Source of the DNA: Sphingobacteriales bacterium
Lineage (GTDB): Bacteria > Bacteroidota > Bacteroidia > Chitinophagales > UBA2359
Length of the DNA stretch: 17,795 nt
Direction of reading: 5' to 3'
NCBI GenBank assembly: GCA_016718845.1
Contig: JADKCK010000097.1
Span: 1-17,795, forward strand
In this document: in pieces, positions 1 to 6,482 of the stretch
Numbering within the stretch: the first letter of the stretch is position 1
Layout: each line of letters starts with the position of its first letter
Program-made: the position numbers and the translations under genes
Notes under the pieces: generated by a model
What the model was told of the DNA's origin: nothing
The model's database searches: none
Seen by the model: the letters and a program-made list of their open reading frames with translations, nothing else

Positions 1-149
1 TAGGCGTGTTACTACTACATCGCCATTGGGATAAATGCCTCTAACGGGAAATTCAAGTGCTACGCCGAGGGTGTTAAACGATTTTAATCCACCTGTTGTC
101 ACCGCTTGACGCTCGCTTACCCCACCACCACCAGGTGCTGTTGAGGTTG

Positions 150-730
150 CCTAAGTAGCACCTGCTCGTAAATAGGCGTGGTTACTACTGCGTGGTTAAA
201 CAAAACAGTTCCGTTTGGTTCGTTCATTTGGTAATAAGCCAACAAGCTGGCATCTGCCGTAGGCACTAGTTAGGTGCATCAACCCTCTAACTTCGTTGGT
301 AGATAAGGAGCCGTTGTAAATACACACTTCGTCCATCAAACCGTTAAAAGTGCGCGATGTATTGCCTCTATCGTTGCCAATATTAAAAGCCGAATTAAAG
401 TTAACGGCTATGTGCGTGGCTGTTCGGACAGAGGGTACGCCATTTAAATAAAATGTGGCATTAGTGGGTGTTATTACAACGGCTATATGCGACCATACAT
501 CCGCTCGGAACCGTAGGTCCAGTATAGCTATACGACCCTGCTTCGTCGTTCCAATGGTAACTTAGGCGGTTGTTGCTTCTAAGATTAATACCCGTAGCCC
601 CATTACTACCACTAAAAATTAAACCAGTTGTGCTACTTTGTACGCCATTGGGTTTTATCCACGCCGAAAAAAGTAATGGTATTGGTGGTTATGTTTAAGG
701 TGCTGACATAGTAACATAATCGGTACTTGC
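150..730 (-). other. LamG/concanavalin A-like domain segment within the broken propeller gene
   Basis: Read across several frames, the minus strand gives LNITTNTITFSAWIK (start of a LamG jelly roll, about 700-655), ATGINLRSNNRLSYHWND (about 600-550), FNGLMDEVCIYNGSLS (about 345-300) and LLAYYQMNEPNGTVLFNHA (about 250-195). That order matches the LamG modules that follow PKD domains in Bacteroidota T9SS cargo, where they usually bind carbohydrate or act as structural spacers. At least five reading-frame changes are needed over about 550 bases. Sequence continues open to base 1. Confidence 0.6.
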
Positions 731-779
731 CAACAATTGAAGGGCATTGCGGTATCGTATCGGCATCGCACTTGTTTAA

Positions 780-1015
780 ATCGTTCACCATTACCATGAT
801 AAGTAGTATAGGCGGTGTTTGAATTGGCATCGGTTACGGTAAGCGTTGCTGTATATGTGCCTGTGGTAGCATAAGTAACACTCCGGATTAAGTGCAGTGG
901 ACGATGAGGTGTTCCGCCGGAAAACTCCAATCACGACTAACAATTACCTGTTGATACATCGGCGTAGTTCCAAGTGGCATCGGGCAAATGTTGCTGTTGC
1001 TTGCCTTAACAACGG
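780..1015 (-). other. PKD domain segment within the broken propeller gene
   Basis: On the minus strand the segment reads a tryptophan-containing WSFPGGTP turn (about 935-905) followed, after a frame change, by VTYATTGTYTATLTVTDAN (about 890-830). These are the two signature strands of a PKD (polycystic kidney disease-like) beta-sandwich. PKD domains are spacer or adhesion modules common in T9SS cargo. Two frames are needed to read it, so a frameshift falls inside the domain between the WSFP turn and the YATTGTY strand. Confidence 0.65.
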
Positions 1016-2994
1016 CATTGGTTGTTCGTACATTTTTCGAAGGTGTTTCCCAAACACCACGCCCATAACTGGCATAGCGTATTACGGCTTTCGTTGGTAC
1101 CATCGTCGTAGATAGATAACTCGGTAGGGGCTTGACGGACAGACTAAGTTAGTGCTATAATTTGTCAGGTGGTTTGCCTTACTTTTTGTAGTATCTACCG
1201 CATTGTTGGTAGCCACAAAACAAGTTCTTCGGAGCCATAATACGCCTCTGATAAGATACGTCGATGATTAACCGAAGGCAGGTTGTAGCTAATATTTGTC
1301 CAAGTTTGCCCACCATCTGCCGAGCCGACTCTCTGTTGTTGACAGATATGTATACGGTATTGGCATTGTTGCAAATAGCCGTTACGGTAGCAATGCTACT
1401 AGATGCACTAGGTAAGTTATAAGGTGTAAAGGTAGGTGTTGCCGACAGTGCATTGGTTGATACATAAATTTTTTGGTCGCTGGTTAATACATACAAGCGG
1501 TTAGGGTCAGCAATACAACTGTGTATGCTCATGATGGTTTTCGAGAAGGTCGAAATTTGTGTCAGAGCAAGGGTAGCATTTGCACATCTGTTGAGCGGTA
1601 TATGTTGCTGCTGCCCATAAACGCCAAGTTGGTGTTGGTGCGGTTAAAAGCTATAGCCTCGATGCCTGCTGTGGGTATGCCATAGGTGGTACTACCCGAT
1701 GCGGGGGCTAATCGGCGTTGCGTTTCGGTAGAGCCTACATAGTAAACGGCGGCACTGTTTGCTCGTTGGTCAATTTCGCGTTTGGTGTAATCATCGCCAC
1801 CCGTTATGGTGTACCAACCCGTCGAGTCGGCATATAATCCGCCATTATCTTGGGTGCCAATGCTAATAAAATCTTTGCGGGTAGGGCTACTTTTGCCAGT
1901 ATTATCGCCAATTTCAAAGGCATAAATGCCATCGCTTTTGGGTGTCAGTTATTGCCTTCGTCGGTACTTAACCACACGCCACCGTCGTTGCAGCTATACA
2001 GTTTGGTGTTGTCGTAAGGCGATTTACCAATTTGGTGCATATCGGTATGCACTTTACTTGCTCAAAGGTAAGCATTGTCCAGGTGCTACCGCTATCGTTT
2101 GAGTACCAGGTGTTGTGCGATTGTAGCCACACTTTATTGGCATCTACATTATCTACCCCTATACAAAAATTGTAATTACCTTGTCCACTGTCTGCTATAT
2201 CATCGGTATAAAAGGTAAGATACGGCGAGCCACCTGCTTTTGTTTGGGTAAAAGTTAAACCGCCATCGGTAGATTTAAACAAGATGCCGCCACTAGCCAC
2301 CATAGCAAAATAGACCATTAGGGTCGGCAGAGGGTAACGGCAACACGGCTACCCGTTTGTAAAGGTGCTATGAAGGTTGCTTAAACCTGCGGTGATAAGT
2401 GTCCAAGTGTCGCCAAAGTCGGTCGAGCGGTAAAACTCGGGGGTGGCTGTTTGGGTGGTGGCGTATAGAATTAAAGAGTTGGCAGCAGTGTTGCTTTTCA
2501 TGCTGCAAAATTGCAAACGATATGAACGTTTTGCTGTCCAGGTAACACCTGCATCGGTGGTTTTATAGATGCCGCCATTGGTAGATCCCACCAAAGTGTT
2601 AGGGTCGGTGGGGTGCATAATTATCTCCGACACAATGCGGGTAGTAGGCAAACCGCCTGTTAATTGGCTAAAAGTAGCTCCGCCATTGGTTGATTTAAAA
2701 GCACCAGCGCCGCTACCCCAATAGTTGGGGTCGCCACCAAGGTATATAATTTGGTCGTCGGTGTAATCAATACATACCGAGCTAATTTAGCCGTAAGGGC
2801 ATCAGTGCGGGGTGCAACTGTCCACGACGTGCTGCATCGGTGGTAATAAACAAAGCCACCTTGAGGCGTGATGGCGTCCATTTTGTTGGGGTTGGTGGCA
2901 TGAAATTTCATTTGACTGATGCGTGCCTGACCATGAATTTGCCCGAAATATTGGTCGGACGTTGACTTGTAGCCACTCCAGATTAGCTAATTGC

Positions 2995-3576
2995 TTAAGG
3001 CTGTTTGTGGTAATAAGTGTGAGTGCGAGAAGAAAAAACCTTTTCATAGCTATTAGTTTTGGGTTTATTTTTTGCCGTTTTGCGTTCTATTTCTTGTAGT
3101 TCTTGTTGTTGTTTATCAACAATGGCTTTATTTTCTTGTTCCGACAAACAACGCCCGTCGGGTTGCACCCACGATTTTTCGGTGAGCATCCATTGTTTAA
3201 ACTTTTTAACTGCCATTGCCATTTCGAGGCGGTTGATACCTTCGTAGGTTTTTTTGAGGTGTTTTTTACCCTTGTTTGCTTCGGCTATTTCTTCGCGTTC
3301 TTCTCGTTCGCGTTCTTCTTCTTCGCGGCTTTTTACCGATGTTGCCTTGTAGCCCTCTTTGCCCATTTCTTCTTCTTCGATGCGAGGCATTAGGTGTTTG
3401 CTAAAATAGACGATAAATGCCTCGACCGCCTCGTAGTAATTTACGTTGAGGTCGTTCATCATACTTATCCAAATGGGTTTGGATTTAAAATCCGACTGCT
3501 TGTACTTGCTTTGGGCATTTGCAGCTACGCCAATAAGCAGCAATCCAAGCATTGTTAAAAAGATTTTTTGTACCAT
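2995..3576 (-). CDS. Secreted acidic, coiled-coil-like protein of unknown function
   Basis: I chose the ATG at 3576 because it opens a clean signal peptide (MVQKIFLTMLGLLLIGVAANAQ). Farther-upstream starts only add unlikely residues. The mature part has a YYEAVEAFIVYF segment, a very acidic and basic stretch (EEEEREREEREE, around residues 85-100), then KKFKQWMLTEKSWVQPDGR and a Gln/Glu-rich tail. I recall similar 'FKRWE...V.PDGR'-type leaders preceding BNR-propeller domains in Bacteroidota secreted proteins; that is memory, not a search. As sequenced the ORF is 193 codons and runs 53 bases into the next gene. Adding one A to the six-A run (3068-3073 on the plus strand) would end it at ...ERKTAKK, about 18 bases before the next start, a normal operon spacing. 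The true product is therefore probably about 170 residues. Function unknown. Confidence 0.65.
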   Translation of the reverse strand: MVQKIFLTMLGLLLIGVAANAQSKYKQSDFKSKPIWISMMNDLNVNYYEAVEAFIVYFSKHLMPRIEEEEMGKEGYKATSVKSREEEEREREEREEIAEANKGKKHLKKTYEGINRLEMAMAVKKFKQWMLTEKSWVQPDGRCLSEQENKAIVDKQQQELQEIERKTAKNKPKTNSYEKVFSSRTHTYYHKQP

Positions 3577-3680
3577 TTTGTTGTATTTAGGTGTAACGAT
3601 TGTTTGTACGGATACCATTAGCAAAGGTTGCGTTAGAGCTAGGATATTGTTCTGTACTTGTTTTACCATGTTTGAGTGCG

Positions 3681-3688
3681 CAAAGATA
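3681..3688 (-). promoter_or_regulatory. Candidate Bacteroidota -7 promoter element upstream of the 3576 gene
   Basis: The plus strand reads CAAAGATA, which is TATCTTTG on the minus strand and matches the Bacteroidota -7 consensus TAnnTTTG. It lies about 105 bases upstream of the chosen ATG. No good -33 TTG is present at the usual spacing. The rest of 3577-3776 is AT-rich spacer with nothing else recognisable. A single 8-base match is weak evidence. Confidence 0.3.
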
Positions 3689-3776
3689 GTGCATTTTTTA
3701 TGTACTATTAGCACATTTTCTTGAACAAAAAATCAACAATTTGTTGGGTTACTGTAATGCCGATGATGATGAGTTA

Positions 3777-4133
3777 GGCAGGGTTGAAACCCTACCCAAT
3801 TGATAAGGCAGGGTTGAAACCCTACCCAATTGATAAGGCAGGGTTGAAACCCTACCCAATTGATAAGGCAGGGTTGAAACCCTACCCAATTGATAAGGCA
3901 GGGTTGAAACCCTCCAATTGATAAGGCAGGGTTGAAACCCTACCCAGTTGATAAGGCAGGGTTGAACCCTACCCAATTGATAAGGCAGGGTTGAAACCCT
4001 ACCCAATTGATAAGGCAGGGTTGAAACCCTACCCAATTGATAAGGCAGGGTTGAAACCCTACCCAATTGATAAGGCAGGGTTGAAACCCTACCCAATTGA
4101 TAAGGCAGGGTTGAAACCCTACCCAATTGATAA
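3777..4133. repeat. Tandem minisatellite: 12 head-to-tail 30-bp hairpin units
   Basis: Twelve consecutive copies of a 30-bp unit start at 3777, 3807, 3837, 3867, 3897, 3925, 3955, 3984, 4014, 4044, 4074 and 4104. Each begins with GGCAGGGTTGAAACCCTACC, which folds on itself (AGGGTT-GA-AACCCT, extended by GG/CC), followed by CAATTGATAA. Copies are nearly perfect: one has 28 bp, one has 29 bp and one has a single A-to-G change. The array sits between the transporter terminator and the promoter region of the 3576 gene. Three of six frames are open only because 30 is divisible by three. Units of 28 and 29 bp break those frames, so I do not regard it as coding. Confidence 0.95.
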
Positions 4134-4678
4134 ATTCCACACCATTTGTTGTGGCGCAAAAAATAAAAAACAACAAGGCAGGGTTGAAACCCTACCCAAT
4201 TGATAAATTCCACACAATTTGTTGTGGCGCAAAAAATAAAAACAACAAGGCAGGGTTGAAACCCTACCCAATTGATAAATTAAACCCTATTTGTTGTAGG
4301 CAAAATAAAAAAACAACAAGGCAGGGTTGAAACCCTACCCAATTGATAAATTCCACACCATTTGTTGTGAAGCAAAATAAAAAACAACAAGGCAGGGTTG
4401 AAACCCTACCCAATTGATAAATTCCACACCATTTGTTGTGGCGCAAAAATATAAAACAACAAGGCAGGGTTGAAACCCTACCCAATTGATAAATTCCACA
4501 CCATTTGTTGTGGCGCAAAAAATAAAAAACAACAAGGCAGGGTTGAAACCCTACCCAATTGATAAATTCCACACCATTTGTTGTGCAAAAAATAAAAAAC
4601 AACAAGGCAGGGTTGAAACCCTACCCAATTGATAAATTAAACACCATTTGTTGTGGCGCAAAAAATAAAAAACAACAA
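4134..4678. repeat. Composite minisatellite: 7 copies of the 30-bp unit alternating with 8 linkers
   Basis: The same 30-bp hairpin unit recurs at 4177, 4249, 4320, 4391, 4463, 4536 and 4606. Copies are separated by a conserved linker of about 40-43 bp (8 copies, starting 4134, 4207, 4279, 4350, 4421, 4493, 4566, 4636), giving a period of about 70-73 bp. The linker carries two alternative inverted repeats: CCACA...TGTGG, and TTGTTGT...ACAACAA spanning an A-rich loop. Linkers vary by small substitutions and indels (for example a TAAACCC variant near 4280 and loss of GGC near 4585). The last linker ends at about 4678 and unique sequence follows. Confidence 0.93.
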
Positions 4679-4824
4679 GTCCCCTACTGTATCCCTTGTA
4701 AATTAAAAAACAAGTTCGTGTAAATTGAGCAAGCATTTACTATTTTTCAATGTCCGCATCAAAATATTGTGGTTTATACATCACAAACAAGGGCAAGTAT
4801 TCAACAACATATCCCCAAAAAAAA

Positions 4825-4860
4825 CAAAAAAGCCGTTAGTGTACACTAACAGCTTTTTTG
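4825..4860 (-). terminator. Rho-independent terminator after the MFS transporter (bidirectional shape)
   Basis: CAAAAAAGC (4825-4833) pairs perfectly with GCTTTTTTG (4852-4860). Inside, GTTAGTGTACACTAAC (4835-4850) is a perfect 16-base palindrome, with a single C/A mismatch between the two stems. The hairpin begins 24 bases downstream of the transporter stop codon, and A/T tracts on both sides would make it work in either direction. The remaining sequence between the repeat array and the stop (4679-4883) shows nothing else recognisable. Confidence 0.85.
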
Positions 4861-4883
4861 TTTAATTTTAGGTAAATGTTGCG

Positions 4884-5552
4884 TTACAAAACGGGGTCTT
4901 TGTCTTTAACTGTTAGTGCAATAAGTGCGGCTATAAGCATCATGGCTCCGCCGGTCATTACGGCGTGTAGTTCGTTGTTGTTTAGTAGGTTGCCCATTAT
5001 CCAGCCAAAGAATAAGGCGGCTAATATTTCGGGTATCACAATAAAAAAGTTGAAGATGCCCACATAAATACCTGTTTTGTTAGGTGGTAGATGGCGTACT
5101 AATATAGAGTAGGGCATGGATAAAATACTTGCCCATGCTATGCCAACGCCTGCCATAGACAACAACAAACCGTATTGATTGCTAATAATACCCACCGCCA
5201 ACAAACCTGCTGCACCGCACAACAAACACAAAAAGTGGGTGAGGGTGCGTCCTAAATTTTCGGCTATGTAGGGTAACAAAAACGAAAAAACAAAGGTAAC
5301 TAAGGAGTAAAAAGCAAAACAGATGCCGCCCCATTCTATGCCTGTGTTAAAAACGGGGTCTTGTGGCGATGTAGCACCAAATACCGATTTGGCAGTGGCA
5401 GTACCAAAGTAAAACCACATTAGAAACAAACCTAACCACGTAAAAAATTGTACGGCGGCTAATTGTTTCATTACGGAAGGCATATTAGCAATAGCGTGGG
5501 TTATTTCTTTAAAGCCATGTTCAAAGCCTTTGTTTTTTGTTTTCGGCTTCAA
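4884..5552 (-). CDS. MFS transporter (SLC45/GPH-like), C-terminal half
   Basis: This 222-codon segment holds the second six membrane helices of the transporter, including VQFFTWLGLFLMWFYFG, FAFYSLVTFVFSFLLPYI, FLCLLCGAAGLLAVGII, MAGVGIAWASILSMPYSIL, VGIFNFFIVIPEILAALFFG and a last helix ending at TVKDKDPVL. It continues the N-terminal half in another frame. The TTG at 5552 is unlikely to be a real start: the true reading probably enters at ...AENKNKGFEHGFKEI. One extra A in a six-A run (plus strand 5533-5538) explains the frame break. With the two halves joined the length (about 430 residues) is normal for the family. Confidence 0.85.
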   Translation of the reverse strand: MKPKTKNKGFEHGFKEITHAIANMPSVMKQLAAVQFFTWLGLFLMWFYFGTATAKSVFGATSPQDPVFNTGIEWGGICFAFYSLVTFVFSFLLPYIAENLGRTLTHFLCLLCGAAGLLAVGIISNQYGLLLSMAGVGIAWASILSMPYSILVRHLPPNKTGIYVGIFNFFIVIPEILAALFFGWIMGNLLNNNELHAVMTGGAMMLIAALIALTVKDKDPVL

Positions 5553-6187
5553 AAGCTTTTATGTCTTCGGGCGGATACTCTTTGGTGGTAACAATGGTGC
5601 TCTAGCACCGCCCCAAAAAAAGCCACCGCCCCAATATAAAACGATAGTTTAACCGACAAGGGTATTGCCGAAGTGCCATCGTTTAAGACATGAAACCAGT
5701 TGGTCATCATCCAGGGTAATGCCGATGCAATAACAGCGCCCAAACCAATAAATACACTTTGCATGGTGTAGCCGCGTGTTTGTTGTTCGGTGGGTAACAT
5801 ATCGGCAACAAACGCCCTAAATGGCTCCATGCTAATATTTATTGATGCATCAAGCACCCACAATAAGCCAGCTGCCATCCACAAACTCGACGAGTTGGGC
5901 ATGGCAATAAGTGCCAAAGACGATAATATGGCTCCGGTTAAAAAATAGGGTTTTCGTCGTCCTAAGCCTGTCCAGGTGCGGTCGCTTAGGTAGCCTATTA
6001 TGGGTTGCACCAACAAACCTGTTAGGGGTGCAGCTAACCACAAAAAGGGTACTTCGTCGGGTTTGGCGCCTAAGTAGTTGTAAATGGCGCTCATGTTAGC
6101 CATTTGCAAGCCCCAACCAAACTGAATGCCCAGAAATCCAAAACTCATGTTCCAGATTTGCCAAAAGTTAAGTAACGGTTTTTTCAT
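5549..6187 (-). CDS. MFS transporter (SLC45/GPH-like sugar:H+ symporter), N-terminal half
   Basis: The ATG at 6187 begins MKKPLLNFWQIWNMSFGF. Six membrane helices follow, with the loop motif GYLSDRTWTGLGRRKPYF (about residues 64-81). This is typical of the SLC45/sucrose-transporter branch of the major facilitator superfamily and resembles glycoside-pentoside-hexuronide symporters. EPFRAFVADMLP after helix 4 is also characteristic. The predicted role is proton-coupled sugar uptake across the inner membrane; the substrate cannot be told. The frame breaks near 5605, where VAFFGAV should continue as LWTIVTTKEYPPEDIKAF in the next frame. Residues after about 195 of this ORF are therefore out of frame. 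A second break follows near 5535. The gene stands alone between a spacer and its own terminator. Confidence 0.85.
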   Translation of the reverse strand: MKKPLLNFWQIWNMSFGFLGIQFGWGLQMANMSAIYNYLGAKPDEVPFLWLAAPLTGLLVQPIIGYLSDRTWTGLGRRKPYFLTGAILSSLALIAMPNSSSLWMAAGLLWVLDASINISMEPFRAFVADMLPTEQQTRGYTMQSVFIGLGAVIASALPWMMTNWFHVLNDGTSAIPLSVKLSFYIGAVAFFGAVLEHHCYHQRVSARRHKSF

Positions 6188-6482
6188 TTTACGGATAATT
6201 TATGTACTATAAATTGTGAACGATGATATTGGCGGTTATTAGCTATTGATTAAAACCGCCTTAACTAACTGGTAGTTTGGGTACTTGTACCGAAAGAAAT
6301 AATTGTGTGGGCGATACAAGTATCGCTGCTAGCACTGGGGTACTACCTACAGCGCCCAAAGGTAATACTTTTATGTAAAGGGTAGTATGTTGTGGAATGT
6401 TTTTTTTATTATGGCAAAGGCTTGCCTAATTTTTTAAAATTGGGCAAGCTTTTCTATAATGGTCAATAAATGGTTAAAATAG
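6188..6482. other. Intergenic spacer with several perfect inverted repeats
   Basis: The spacer upstream of the transporter start contains GGCGGTT...AACCGCC (6231-6260, 7-bp arms), GGTAC-TT-GTACC (6280-6291) and GCGATAC-AA-GTATCGC (6311-6326, 7-bp arms). It also contains a 16-base stretch, 6318-6333, that recurs in inverted orientation with one mismatch at 12847-12862. A possible -7 element, CAAAGGTA (TACCTTTG on the minus strand), lies at 6357-6364, about 170 bases upstream of the transporter, with no obvious -33 box. No ORF is supported. Confidence 0.6.
6416..6453 (-). terminator. Hairpin terminator after the FG-GAP protein gene
   Basis: The left arm GCTTGCCTAATTTT (6420-6433) pairs with AAAATTGGGCAAGC (6436-6449) through 14 positions with one G:T wobble and a two-base loop. 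Flanking AAA/TTTT extends the pairing. It starts about 30 bases past the stop codon at 6483. The U-run is better in the plus direction (TTTTCTAT) than in the minus direction, so its use as an intrinsic terminator for the minus-strand gene is likely but not certain. Confidence 0.65.

Larger units (their letters stand above)
1..3047 (-). pseudogene. Secreted BNR/VPS10-like beta-propeller + PKD + LamG protein, multiply frameshifted, 3' end off window
   Basis: The start at 3047 (MKRFFLLALTLITTNSL) is a typical signal peptide. Joining the frames gives one protein. First come Bacteroidota-style propeller repeats with BNR/sortilin motifs (FKSTNGGATF, IYKTTDAGVTWT, YRSTDFGDTWT, FKSTDGGLTFT, WYSNDSGSTWT; about 2911 to 1040) and an ASYGRGVWET end-of-propeller motif near 1070. 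A PKD domain follows (WSFPGGTP, TYATTGTYTATLTVTDAN; about 1010-790), then a LamG/concanavalin-like domain (ITFSAWIK, GLMDEVCIYNGSLSTNEV, LLAYYQMNEPNGT; about 720-150). The longest unbroken stretches are 2349-2651, 1968-2318 and 1179-1532. I place frameshifts near 2960, 2775, 2350, 2320, 2055, 1950, 1585, 1330, between 1180 and 1050, near 920, 780, 700, and at several points below 560. Such proteins are normally T9SS cargo; the sorting domain would lie off the left edge. This is either a decayed gene or poor sequence. Enzymatic function is unknown. Confidence 0.75.

Noticed and set aside
3749..4605. Long repetitive ORFs (NWVGFQPCLI-, KPYPIDKAGL- and GRVSTLPYQL-type repeats)
   Set aside because: They are open only because the 30-bp period is divisible by three. 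Units of 28 and 29 bp break the frames, and no start region or signal peptide exists.
3777..4678. Possible CRISPR array (repeat contains GTTGAAAC, as many CRISPR repeats do)
   Set aside because: The first 12 units have no spacers at all, and the later 'spacers' are copies of one conserved linker. No cas gene is nearby.
5527..5545. Programmed -1 frameshift at the A-run (AAAAAAC) in the transporter gene
   Set aside because: The A AAA AAC heptamer is in the wrong phase and the needed change is one base fewer, not a -1 slip. A homopolymer insertion explains it more simply.
5595..5610. Common origin of the CTCTAG bases at 5600-5605 and 16574-16579, both at frame lesions
   Set aside because: The shared stretch is only about six to seven bases and the surrounding sequences differ. 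Two occurrences are too few to claim a common mechanism.
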